NCBI GenBank assembly: GCA_004151065.3
Contig: NWUY0300010828.1
Span: forward strand, 27,978 to 42,055
DNA from: Larix sibirica
Taxonomy: Eukaryota > Streptophyta > Pinopsida > Pinales > Pinaceae
Reading direction: 5' to 3'
DNA: 14,078 bases
Shown here: piece after piece, positions 1 through 8,880 of the stretch
Numbering within the stretch: the stretch's first letter is position 1
How the letters are laid out: every line of letters starts with the position of its first letter
Translations under genes and position numbers: made by a program
The notes under the pieces: generated by a model
The model's input: only the letters and a program-made list of their open reading frames with translations
The model's database searches: none
What the model was told of the DNA's origin: nothing

Positions 1-441
1 AATGCACCAAAACCCTCAAAGAACAGTTATGTTTAGAGAAAATGCACCAAAACCCTCAAAGAACAGTTAGGTTATGAGAAATGCACCAAAAATCCCAAAG
101 AACAGTTCTGAGAAATGCACCAAAACTCTCAAAGAACAATTCTGTTTTGAGAAATGCACCAAAAACCTCATTCAATAGTTCTGAAGAATGCACCAAAATC
201 CTCCTTCAACATTTATGTTCTGATAAATGCACCAAAACCATCATTCAACATGTCCAACAGTTATGCTATGAGAAATGCAACAAAACCCTACTGCAACAAT
301 TTAGATAAATGCACCAAAACCCTCATTCAACCGTTATGAGAAACGCACCAAAACCCTCATTCAACCGTTATGAGAAACGCACCAAAACCCTTATAAGATA
401 GTTCTAAAAAATGCACCAAAACCCACATAAGAATTACAAGA
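1..441. repeat. Minisatellite, 34/39-bp unit, about 12 copies
   Basis: Units begin with the conserved core AATGCACCAAAACC at about 1, 41, 80, 114, 153, 187, 226, 274, 308, 342, 376 and 410. Spacings are 40, 39, 34, 39, 34, 39, 48, 34, 34, 34 and 34, so a 34-bp basic unit alternates with a form carrying about 5 extra bases in the left half, and becomes regular 34-bp to the right. The first half of each unit is conserved and the second (CTCAAAGAACAGTT or CTCATTCAACCGTT) falls into two sequence variants. The array is cut by the left edge. Open frames through it are a side effect of the repeats, not genes. Confidence 0.9.
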
Positions 442-597
442 AATGGACTACAATTCCCAGCGGAGAGAATGTGCTAAGAAACACAGTGACTTGTATAACA
501 AACAACATCATAAATGCACCATAAACCACATAAGAATACCAAAAAAGGTCCCCACAATTCCCATCAGATTGAAAGTGTTGAAAAGCAAAGTCATGGT
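410..597. repeat. Diverged 103-bp tandem duplication
   Basis: The block starting at 410 (AATGCACCAAAACCCACATA...) recurs at 513 (AATGCACCATAAACCACATA...). Shared landmarks in order are CACATAAGAAT, ACAATTCCCA, a GAGAATGTG/GAAAGTGTT stretch, then AAGCAAAG or AGAAACACAG. Identity is roughly three quarters by eye. It begins with the minisatellite core, so the last minisatellite unit was probably part of a larger duplicated block. Confidence 0.65.
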
Positions 598-637
598 TTT
601 AGCAGGTAGGTAAAATTCCTACCCGTGAGCCAACCAT

Positions 638-775
638 GAAGCCACCGCCATGCCCAAACGCCACTACAACCCACGAAGCCACCGCCATGCACACACGCCA
701 CTGCAACCCGAGCACATCGCCATAAACCAGCTGCACGAAGCCACCGCCATGGAAAAATGCCACAGCAACAGAGTC
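638..775. repeat. Short GC-rich direct repeats
   Basis: GAAGCCACCGCCATG occurs at about 638, 675 and 737. Each copy is followed by a GCCAC(T/A)(A/G)CAAC motif, giving a roughly 37-bp unit with one longer interval. This is the most CpG-rich part of the window. Open frames on both strands here are low-complexity and unrecognised. Confidence 0.75.
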
Positions 776-824
776 TGCATCCCCAAGACCTCACCGAATT
801 TAACATACAAAACCCACCGGGGGG

Positions 825-1280
825 TCAAACAAGCGGAAAATGATGAAACCGCAAAAATTCACTGAGAGAACCGCATAAATTTACCTCATGAAACCGTAGA
901 AATTCACAGAGAGAACCCACGAGAAGCAATAGGGGCCTCATGAAAACCCACTGGAGCATGAAACTTCCATCTCCACCACTGAACCAACTTAAATCTCCCA
1001 CAGGGTGCAATGTAGACATAATCACCAACCGCTGGTGCACCGCGGGCATGTGGCAACACTCCATGGAACGATAAGCAATAAACCACCGCAAGGAAACTGG
1101 TAAACCCCCCACGAACCAAGAGAAACCACCTTCCAACCAAAACGAGCGCACAACCACAACAACCAAGGACTGGAGCACAAGTTCTAGGGCATTTGAGCGA
1201 CCACACACCGGCCCCAAGCAAAATAACATGGGATAATTAACACATCGCAGGAGAGGGGTCAAACGATCGTGGAAAAGCAT
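825..1280 (-). CDS. Unrecognised 151-codon open frame (doubtful)
   Basis: This is the longest open frame outside the transposon. It starts at an ATG at 1280 and ends at 825, with valine-, leucine-, tryptophan- and glycine-rich stretches. I do not recognise a family, signal peptide or catalytic motif. Its C-terminal part repeats EFLRFH twice only because the underlying 45/46-bp DNA repeat is nearly in phase. The plus strand here is strongly C/A-rich and poor in stops when read in reverse, which can produce a long open frame by chance. A self-complementary TATA-like box lies about 140 bp upstream for this orientation, which keeps a transcribed gene possible but unproven. Confidence 0.12.
   Translation of the reverse strand: MLFHDRLTPLLRCVNYPMLFCLGPVCGRSNALELVLQSLVVVVVRSFWLEGGFSWFVGGLPVSLRWFIAYRSMECCHMPAVHQRLVIMSTLHPVGDLSWFSGGDGSFMLQWVFMRPLLLLVGSLCEFLRFHEVNLCGSLSEFLRFHHFPLV
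842..965. repeat. 45/46-bp degenerate direct repeat, 2-3 copies
   Basis: ATGAAACCG followed by (A)AATTCAC and GAGAGAACC occurs at 842 and 888. A shorter relative, ATGAAAACCCACTGG, starts at 940. A one-base length difference separates the two full copies. Confidence 0.6.
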
Positions 1281-1420
1281 GCAGAAAAGGGAGCATTAAA
1301 GTGCCCACCCACCACGACAGGTGACACTGCTATCTCACCCATTTACTTACACATGCCGAGGTTGCCAGGTGAAGTGGGAGGTCGCGACACATGGGGTGTT
1401 CATGTATTGGCATCCCTCCC

Positions 1421-1430
1421 CTATATATAG
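1421..1430. promoter_or_regulatory. TATA-like box, self-complementary
   Basis: CTATATATAG equals its own reverse complement. It is preceded by CCCTCCC and followed on the plus strand by a CT-rich patch (CCTTCTCCAATTCC, from about 1460) placed like a plant initiator region. It sits at the sharp change from CpG-rich DNA on the left to AT-rich DNA on the right. No recognisable coding sequence starts downstream on the plus strand, and on the minus strand only the doubtful ORF at 1280 follows. Confidence 0.3.
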
Positions 1431-2083
1431 ATATTATAATATCTATAGCCAACATATAGCCTTCTCCAATTCCAACTCAGTTTGGAAGTGTAATGGACCG
1501 TGCACGTATTTTACCACCAATAGTTCCTACACATTCCAAAATAAAATTATAAAGTAGGTCATCACAAAAGTAGAGCTAATTAACGATACATTAAGCAAAT
1601 ATTTCATATTTGGTAAAGCAAGGACTTTATTATTTTCTTACTCATCTAAGCTTATCCGAACACCCCTTTAATATTCAGTTCAGTGAGGAAAGATATAGTT
1701 CAAAGATTTATAATTTTTAATGTCTTTTCAATATTTAATTGAGTAGGGAATAAATCAATGACTAAAATTTATAACGTCATAATCGTGCCAAGGTGTAGGT
1801 AAGTTCTCAACAAAGATTTTTTCTGCAGAATTATAGTGTTACGGATTCGTAGGTTATTCATGAAATTTTCTATTTTAGTATTGTGGATTGTGCAGCATCT
1901 TGTTTCAATTATAAGGGTTTGATCAATTTATGCAAATTTGTCATTAGACTAGTCTCTTCGCTTAGGTTTGCCTTATAACTATGCTCTAAGCTATAATGGT
2001 GTCTTAGATTTGAGATCAAGTTGTTTTAAAACATCTCATTGATATTTAGTCAAAATACATTAACACTTAGTCAAATAGAACAT
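1431..2083. other. AT-rich stretch without recognised genes
   Basis: No coding frame longer than a chance run, no repeat family and no RNA gene is recognisable. CpG is rare compared with the segment to its left. It ends exactly where the minus-strand LTR ends. Confidence 0.6.
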
Positions 2084-2158
2084 TGTAGGAAGAACAACAT
2101 CGATCAAAAGACCACAACATAAGATGTTTGGGCAACACCCAAGGTGGATACTTTCACT

Positions 2159-2164
2159 TTTATT
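2159..2164 (-). promoter_or_regulatory. Poly(A) signal in the minus-strand LTR
   Basis: AATAAA on the minus strand, followed by a T/G-rich stretch before the LTR end at 2084. It lies about 385 bp downstream of the LTR TATA box, as expected for the end of R. Confidence 0.45.
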
Positions 2165-2540
2165 ATGAAAAATATTACAACAACAAGAGTACACAAGGGA
2201 GTTCGACACGACTTGCAACTCTTTTTTATAGAAGTACAAATATTCTAAGGCACACTTGCTTTAGTGTCACACCACTTGAATGATCCAACCCATGAAGCAG
2301 ATCTCGTTCTTCAACGGTAAGAATCTTAGTTCAACCTTCCCATGCCTTAGACACTTTCCAGGTCATCTAATTCCTCCTTGTAGAGCATCCTAAGATTATT
2401 CCAATGCCCAAATCGTTCATTGTGCCAAAACCTAGACTTGGCACCTTAGAATTCCTTGTTCTCTTCTCACACAATGATCTCTCTTCTTCGTGATCAAATG
2501 ATGATCACAACTTGATTCTCTTCCACAATGCTCACATCCT

Positions 2541-2550
2541 CTTTATATAG
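2541..2550 (-). promoter_or_regulatory. TATA box in the minus-strand LTR
   Basis: CTATATAAAG on the minus strand, inside the U3 portion of the LTR and preceded by CTCCCAC. It would set a start site near 2515 that reads leftward. Confidence 0.55.
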
Positions 2551-2707
2551 GTGGGAGTTTCCTAACCATTTCCCTTCTTTGAGGTGCCTTACACCATGCT
2601 TGATGCTAAGTGGACCCAAATGTGCAATACACCTAACATGTGCAAGCGACTCCAAAAAATCCTTGCAATGCCTCAAGGCAAGGAACATTCAACCCCTTGG
2701 GTCCACA

Positions 2708-2719
2708 TTCTCCCCAAAA
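2708..2719 (-). promoter_or_regulatory. Polypurine tract next to the minus-strand LTR
   Basis: TTTTGGGGAGAA on the minus strand directly abuts the TG start of the LTR. This is where plus-strand DNA priming occurs in LTR retrotransposons, and it shows that this LTR is the 3' one. Confidence 0.5.
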
Positions 2720-3724
2720 TGTGTGTGATTTCCCAAGGCGTTCCAAGTCTCAATGTACCCAATGGTTATAACCGAACCACTTGAATAATGCCCAAGGAAC
2801 CCTTGTCATTCCTTGCACTTCACAATTGTGTCAATCTAATGTCCATCTAGCTTTGTGGGGTGCACCCAACTATACTAGGCATTGCTACCCATGTACCAAG
2901 GCATTTCCACCCACAAATCAAGGTACTGCTATCTGACATGCCCATAAATCAAGTAATATCTAGTCCACGCGGGACTACATCCACATCCACTATCCAAATA
3001 ATCATGGCACCTTTGTAAGAGATCACTTCATAACAATATTCAATTTATTGCTATGCTTATTGATTTACTCTTTCCAAGCTTCTTCAATATTGAGGCAAGC
3101 ATGGCCATCATGCAAGACAACCCAAGGTATGCATCATCTAGCCCTGCAACCTTATGTTAAATTCTATTGTGATTGCCAAATACCATCTCCACAGTTGGGC
3201 ATGGGTGCCCATTGAGGCAAGGTCTTACACATTGCTTGTAAGAACTTAGACAATAAATTTACACAAGCTCTTCAAAATTGATGAAGAAAGCAAATATTCC
3301 CACAAACAAATGGAAGATAGCAAAGAGCACGTGGAAGTTGAAATTGATATGATGAAGATTCTAGTAACGCAAGAGTGTCAAAGATGAACAAAAATTCTCT
3401 AAGAAAGCACACCAAGGACATGAGTATGTGCTCATGTAATTGACTACTCCAAACACTACATGTGACTAGATGGTCTTCCCATTATACAAGCACACACATG
3501 GAAAAAGAGGTAGTCATCAAAGAACAATACAATAGAGATTACTGATACAAATCAAACAATCAACAAAAGTAATGAGAATTTTATGGTTGTATAGTTGATG
3601 ACATGAGTTAATATGAAGTCCTCAAACAAGTGTTGAAGTGTCATCATGACCAATCATCAAAATTGATATATACTTAGTGATTAGGGCTATGGTGATAACT
3701 ACATTTTAATATAGTTCTTGGGGC
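2720..3724. other. Non-coding stretch, no recognised feature
   Basis: This is where the body of the minus-strand LTR element should be, just upstream of its 3' LTR. I read the minus-strand frames and did not find copia RNase H or reverse transcriptase motifs. It is either replaced by unrelated DNA or decayed beyond recognition. No long frame or RNA gene is seen on either strand. Confidence 0.5.
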
Positions 3725-4009
3725 TAGATTACATAACTATAACCCTAACAATTGGGAGCAATTAGTGACTTACTAATATTGTACAATAACCAACATAAAT
3801 CCATCTTAAACTTGGATCTATCAAGCACAGTGGGGGATCAAATTTTTTGAGGTGTAAATTTTTGTCTTGATTTGTAAAAAAATTGTACCTCAAGAAATTT
3901 GATCTCTCTTAGTGTTTGATAGATTCGAGTTTAAGATGGATCTATGATGGTTTTAGTTTTCTTAGTTTTTTGTGTAATTGGTTAGGTTTAGCTTCTTTTA
4001 TATAATCTA
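3725..4009. repeat. Foldback element with a 161-nt near-perfect hairpin core
   Basis: Bases 3790-3863 pair with 3950-3877 without a single gap: 60 Watson-Crick pairs, 9 G-U pairs (plus-strand RNA) and 5 mismatches, around a 13-nt loop (3864-3876). Landmarks are CCATCTTAAAC in the left arm and GTTTAAGATGG in the right. Weaker inverted similarity continues outward: TAGATTA near 3725 matches TAATCTA near 4003, and AACCCTAAC near 3741 matches GTTAGGTT near 3981. The structure could be a MITE, an inverted duplication, or a precursor of a microRNA or hairpin siRNA. No clear target-site duplication or protein-coding frame is seen. Confidence 0.85.
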
Positions 4010-4089
4010 CAGAAGTATTGTGTATTCTACACTTCATATTTTCTCTTTTAATTGGGCCAACATGTTATTCTTTTGTGATATTGGTTATA

Positions 4090-4125
4090 GTTGTCACGTT
4101 AGCGTTACCCACGTTACGTGACAAC
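4090..4125. repeat. Short inverted repeat with clustered ACGT motifs
   Basis: GTTGTCACGT (4090-4099) and ACGTGACAAC (4116-4125) are perfect reverse complements separated by 16 bp. The spacer holds a further CACGTT. ACGT cores are bound by plant bZIP and bHLH factors in general. Any regulatory role here is inference, as no gene is recognised nearby. Confidence 0.5.
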
Positions 4126-4259
4126 ATCTCCCATATACTAGGTTATAGAGCACCTCGCTACCCTTGCTACAAAAATGACCATAATGACCACTATAAAGCC
4201 CCAAAGTTAAATTTAACCACCATAACAATAACATCCCTTACATTTAATATGATGTAATG

Positions 4260-4860
4260 ATCATATATTACACCCACTAAAAACTAGATCCTAACAAATA
4301 CTCATTTGCAAAGGAGGGAAGTTAACTCGTTGCTTCTCTTTTGAATGGAGGGATTTGGTACTTTAAAAAGCATTTTAAAAAATATCTTGCATATCATGAA
4401 GGAGTATTTTAATATTGAACTAACTAATTCTTATAAATTATATGAAATATATAATATTTATTATGAAAATTGAGTAATTTTGAAATTATCATGTAAATTT
4501 ATATTTAAATAAATTATTATTTCATTTAAATACTAAAACATAACTTAAACTCATTACCATTTTAGTTTATAGAATTATTAAATACATTAAATTATAAACA
4601 AAATAATTTATTTTATTATATTATTAAATAAAAATATTGTGTAAACTTTTTTTTTCCATAGAAAAAGTCATATTCTATTCATTTATATTGTAATATAGAA
4701 TATATTTCCCTCAGGTGCATGCTGTACTTTACATTATGTTCACGTCCTATAATTTCTACGTTGTTTTTTCAAAGATTTACATATCAATAATTGTTCAGTA
4801 TTTCAGAATTTTTTTATACAAAACATAATCTTTTCAAAATTTAGAACTGTCAAAAAAATT
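4260..4860. other. Very AT-rich stretch, no recognised gene
   Basis: Most of 4370-4660 is A or T, with TTTAAATA- and ATTTATTA-like words and only about three CpG sites in 600 bp. No coding frame or repeat unit stands out. It could act as a matrix-attachment-like region or simply be old, decayed insertion DNA. Confidence 0.6.
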
Positions 4861-4869
4861 TAGTGGCTT

Positions 4870-5154
4870 TCAGACCAAAAAGTCCAGATTTATCCTTTGT
4901 TCTTCCAGCTTACCTTCCTTTCTTCTAGTCACCAAGCATGTTCATGTAGAAATAATAAGGCCTTATTTTGATAATGCATCAACAGTCTCATTCTGTTCCC
5001 TGTAGACATGATTGCACTTGGAACTGTTAAAAGATTTTTCTATCAATTCCAGGTTTTGGCCAATTCCTTATAGATTTAGGTTCCTGATTCTTTTCTCCTT
5101 ACTCATGAATTTAATCCAGAATTTTGAGTCTCCAAAGATATTCAAATTCTTCAC
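4870..5154 (-). pseudogene. Broken RNase H domain fragment, probably from a LINE
   Basis: One minus-strand frame from 5154 to 4870 reads VKNLNIFGDS (GDS at 5133-5125), an LELIEKSFNS helix-like stretch, then NHVYREQN (His at 5010-5008) and DALSK (Asp at 4980-4978). The FGDS, HVYRE and D-A-L-S-K spacing is the C-terminal half of the plant RNase H-like domain found at the end of LINE ORF2 and in RNase H-like reverse-transcriptase relatives. Four in-frame stops (codons at 5070, 4965, 4944 and 4872) break it. The N-terminal half is missing: similarity stops just before the ambiguous base at 5162. It reads opposite to the gypsy element and belongs to a different insertion. The family call is firm for RNase H and weaker for LINE. 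Confidence 0.6.
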
Positions 5155-5164
5155 CTTATCCNAG

Positions 5165-6652
5165 GGAACTAGTAGATTGGTGGAAATTTCCCTTCATGAG
5201 ATTTATTTGGATGGGGACATTACATAATCTAAGGTATAGCCTCTTTGAGTATTACATTGTTTTATGTTATAATATAAAATGTTTAATGTGTTTTTGTACT
5301 GGTTTTTGGCTTATTATTTGAAATTACTCAAGACTATGTGAAAGTAGTGTGAGAATAGGTTGATCATCTGTTGAAGAATTAATGCTGCTACTTCTCCACG
5401 TGCTCATGGATCAAGCTATTTTTGGTTTGATGTTACTAACAATGTTATTACTTACGAAGTATAGTGTTATCATCATCATATGAAACTCGATCATTTGGTA
5501 TTCAACTGATGATCGAGATGGATCAAAGAAGTGTCAGCATTGAAACATTCAAATTATCCATGAATAGGAGTATCAACATTGTAACCATCTCTGGATGGGA
5601 TCGTGAAATGTCATGTATTTTTGTAATCAAATTGTAACATCATTTGCGAGTAACATATCATAGGCTATAGTTTGTATGAAAAACCTTTAGAATATCCAAT
5701 TATCAAGGTGTTCAATTATTCTATTTTGAGAGAGCTCTTACTCGAAGACAGTATAAGGAGATGTAACCCTGCTAGTTAGGGGATGTGAAAATCAGGGGCT
5801 TGAGAAGAGACTAGAAGGTGTGAACAAAGCATTGTTATAACTTGTATCATATATATTTTATAATATCAATTTCCTTCTTGATTATTTTAATCCTTTAAGT
5901 GTGTGTGTTCACAACTGTGGTTAGAGAAGGAAGGGCTCCCTTCGTTGACTAGAAGCTGCTCTTGTAGTTTGATTAATTTCATAGATAGATCAATTGCGTG
6001 TGTTTATTTTATCAATTGATTAGTAATTGTTGTTATGTGCATAATTGGTTACATAGGTTATTATTTACAGAATTTTGGAAGTATAAAATTGATCTGATTG
6101 GTTGATATTTATTGAAGTTGCTATTTTTTAGACTGGTTTTCTATTATTCTTAATAGATTAGAAGTTTGATTATTGATTGGATTTCCCTTACCATAGATCT
6201 CATCTTTAATTTTTGTAATAGAAGCATTCCCTTGAAGATTGAATTACTTGATTTTGAATTGGTTGGGTTATGCAATTAATATTTCCCTTCAAGGTTGTGT
6301 CGATAAGTGTTGATTCCTTTCCAGACATAGCAAGTTGTTTCAAGAGTATGATTTTCATGAACAATGTGCTCTTAGAATAGAAGTGTGGTTTTATTTTCCT
6401 TTCCAAGTAGAGTGGCGAATGATTGGATTTTATTTTAATGAATATTGAATGAATGAGTTCCTTTTAGTCGAGTGGATCAAATGCTACTTTATATAATTAG
6501 CTGCATGTGCATTTTGTTCTTTTTACCAACATTAGGAGGAATTTGTATCATGCATATACTTTGTGTGTATCCTTGAAACAAAAATATGTTCATGGATTGA
6601 AATTTAATTTTAGTGCCGAGTTTGGTGTTTTAGCAGACCATTATTAGCCTCA
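5165..6652 (+). other. Undefined region, may contain the 5' LTR of the gypsy element
   Basis: No coding frame is supported. By position, the sequence left of the primer site at 6659 should be the 5' LTR, possibly ending at CTCA (6649-6652). A TATA-like CATATATATTTTA at 5848-5860 and a following GTGTGTGTTCACAAC stretch would fit an LTR promoter. However, I could not find a copy of the candidate 3' LTR start (TGTTATTCCCAAGG) here, so the left boundary is unknown. Confidence 0.35.
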
Positions 6653-6658
6653 AAATTT

Positions 6659-6676
6659 TGGTGTTGTTTCTAGGGA
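6659..6676 (+). promoter_or_regulatory. Primer binding site, degenerate tRNA-Asp complement
   Basis: TGGTGTTGTTTCTAGGGA matches 12 of 18 positions of the complement of the plant tRNA-Asp 3' end. Four of the six differences are C-to-T, one is G-to-A and one is G-to-T. It lies 6 bp after a possible LTR end (CTCA), and GGTTACAAAGG follows. The position upstream of gag and the deamination-type changes support the call. Confidence 0.6.
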
Positions 6677-7417
6677 GGTTACAAAGGCACAAAATTATGA
6701 CTTGTGTTGTTTCTTTTAGATGCATCACCTTCGGTTCTACTAAGTCCTGAGATATTAATATGGGAGGTAAGAACCTACGCATCTATCGCCAAATATTTAT
6801 GAGGGGATTATCCATGTTAGCATCTTGTCTCACCTTAATTGAAGTTTATAATTGCATGGGTAAAGTAGCATATAGAATGCATGAATAGAGGAAGAATTCC
6901 TAGGGGTAGATGCAGAACACCACATACTAATAAAACAAAAAGAAGAGGGGATCGTAAGTACCAGGGGTGAGTAAAATATATTCAAGAAATTGTTGCAAAG
7001 GAAGAATCAGAAGCAACATCATGCCACACTCATAAGGTGGCACCTCAATCAAGTTCTATCCATTGACGTTCTTCACAGGGTAAGTGTGTTGCAACCGTAG
7101 AAGGAGAGTTTCACAATATTTCAGGAGGAAGGAGTGAAACTAAGGGACAAATCACACAAAAAAAACCAAATTTACCCCTTGGAGCAGTAGAACTTGAGCT
7201 TCACACACCAACAGAAGGACATGGGGAATCAGGTTACAAGGGAAGTTACACCAGAACACCAGGACTTAGCCTATGAACTTGTTTTCCTAGATCTAAGAAG
7301 TGTTGTTAAGTCCTCTTCACCAAAAAAAAATAATTTATTCCATTTTAATGGATCCCTACTAATTTTGGAATTCCCAAGGGATATTGGAAATTGTGGGATG
7401 ATACCGACACAAGAACA
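6677..7417 (+). other. Untranslated leader of the gypsy element
   Basis: About 740 bp between the primer site and the gag start, with stops in all plus frames and purine-rich tracts. No recognised upstream gene is seen. A plus-frame run from 7194 overlaps the gag start in another phase and has no family resemblance. Confidence 0.5.
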
Positions 7418-8880
7418 ATGGCTTCCAATACATCTACAATTGAATTCCCCATCGCTAATACTATGTGGGTAGCACCAATCAATCCCATGTCATTGTCTTC
7501 TCTCCTGACTTTTCATGGGGTAACCACTGAGGAATCAGACGCATTTCTATTCGATTCTGATGTATTATGCAGGAGTTATGATTACACCCAAGACCTACAT
7601 AAACTCAATCTATTCCTCGCCACTTTAAAGGGGGTATCCCTGAGATGGTTCATGGGCCTTGGTGGTGGATCCATATCCACTTGGGATGAAATGAAAAATG
7701 TCTTCCTTGTGAAATATTAAGAATACTCCAGATCCCAAGACCTTAGAGAATAAATATTCAAGATGACCCAAAAGGAATATGAGAATTTGGAGGACTACGT
7801 GGAATGTTACCAATATAATTTGCAAATATCTCCACATTCTATGTTGGGAAATGATGTCTTGAAAACAATTCTAATCCTTGGAATGTGAGATGAATGGCTA
7901 GACATGATGAATGTTATGGGAAATGGAGATATCTCCAAGGAGAGATATGATACCATTTGTGACTAGTGCAGGAGGTGTCCTCATGGATCTTCTAGGAGCA
8001 TAACAAGAATCATAGATCTTCCTACCAGGGTAACTAAGTCAACTAATGGTGTAGTAGCCCGATTAGAAATAGGGACCTTTATAGAAGATTTCAAAATAGA
8101 TACCCTTGGGGATTTATCATCACAAATTGATATTTTTCAAATGAAATAGGGGGAATTTGAAGAACACAAGGGATTGGTTGTCTTTTTTCCATGATGCATA
8201 CAAAAACATCAAGTCAAGGAATTCCCGCTTAATGTTGTGGAACTATGTGCAATATGTGACAAGGATCATCCTACAAAATACTATCCACAATTTCCACGGA
8301 TGAAAGTAGTATACTAGAATTTCAACGAAGAATTCAATCCAACATACTTTCTAGGCCAAAAGAAACCATGGAAGAATCGACCTCCAAGTATGAACCAGGA
8401 CCCATCTACATTTTTTAATAATTGGAAAAATGAGTATGTGTCTCAACACCCACAAATTCAATATGTATCTTAGCAGCCACAATTACCTTCCTAGCCTTGG
8501 AAAAATTCACAACATCTCCAATATCCTTCTGCTTGGGTACCATGGCCGGCTCAGCCAACCCAAAACTCAACATGGCCTCAAAATTGGAAAAATACTCCTT
8601 TCCCCAAACAACAGTTCCTGATTCCAAAACCTCAGTTACCTCAGCAATTACCAGTATTGTTACCTTCCCAACCACAACTACAAATCCCCATGAGCATGCC
8701 TATAAACACTCAAATGATTTCCCCTGTAATTCAGCCCCAACTTCCTGTGCAAGCAAACCCTAACCCGAATAATAAGGTGCTACAACAAGATGAAACATCT
8801 ACCTTTCCATCCTATATCATCAACCCTTTGGGATGTAATGATGTCCACTTCAGGTCTGGAAGAATAATTCAATCTAAAAA
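7418..8880 (+). pseudogene. gag: gag, capsid and nucleocapsid (broken)
   Basis: Gag makes the particle shell that packages element RNA in the cytoplasm. The start chosen is ATG 7418, in the plant-optimal context AACAATGGC. A Retrotrans_gag domain follows (about 7500-7850), with the typical LATLKG..LRWFMGLGG block near 7617-7670 and a DYVE.YQYNL block near 7793. A zinc knuckle of the CX2CX3HX4C kind reads CAICDKDHPTKYY (8246-8284), but its last Cys is Tyr. A preceding knuckle-like copy near 8186-8225 has lost Cys to Phe. A Q/P-rich tail ends in NDVHFRSGR (about 8840). In-frame stops lie at 7718, 7751, 7886, 7964, 8147, 8192, 8315, 8471 and 8492. Several replace residues that are normally Gln or Arg, as C-to-T change would. 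The phase then shifts by a small indel near 8870-8890. Confidence 0.85.

Larger units (their letters stand above)
2084..2707 (-). mobile_element. LTR of a retrotransposon (probably Ty1/copia), minus strand
   Basis: Read on the minus strand, this 624-bp block starts TGTGGACCCAAGG (2707) and ends CTTCCTACA (2084), the TG...CA ends of an LTR. It has U3-R-U5 order: a TATA box about 160 bp in (2550-2541), a G/A-rich leader with likely RNA start about 30 bp later, and an AATAAA at 2164-2159. Directly upstream of its TG lies the purine-rich TTTTGGGGAGAA, resembling the GGGGGAGAA-TGT junction common in plant copia elements. It is therefore best read as a 3' LTR whose element body lay to the right. 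Flanking pentamers (AACAT left, TTCTC right) differ, so it is not a clean solo LTR. No second copy is visible in the window. The copia assignment is inference; LTR status is fairly secure. Confidence 0.7.

Noticed and set aside
1321-1557. Plus-strand 78-codon frame over the TATA-like box
   Set aside because: It runs through the promoter-like element, has no ATG at its start and resembles nothing known.
2494-2688. Minus-strand 64-codon protein
   Set aside because: It lies wholly within the U3/R part of the minus-strand LTR, across its TATA box.
5012-5321. Plus-strand leucine-rich frames near 5012-5321
   Set aside because: The minus-strand RNase H reading of much of the same DNA fits a known family, while the plus frames show no repeat register and span the ambiguous base.
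8430-8763. Alternative plus and minus frames in the gag tail
   Set aside because: The Q/P-rich reading continuing from gag (frame of 7418) explains the sequence; the others are phase shadows.
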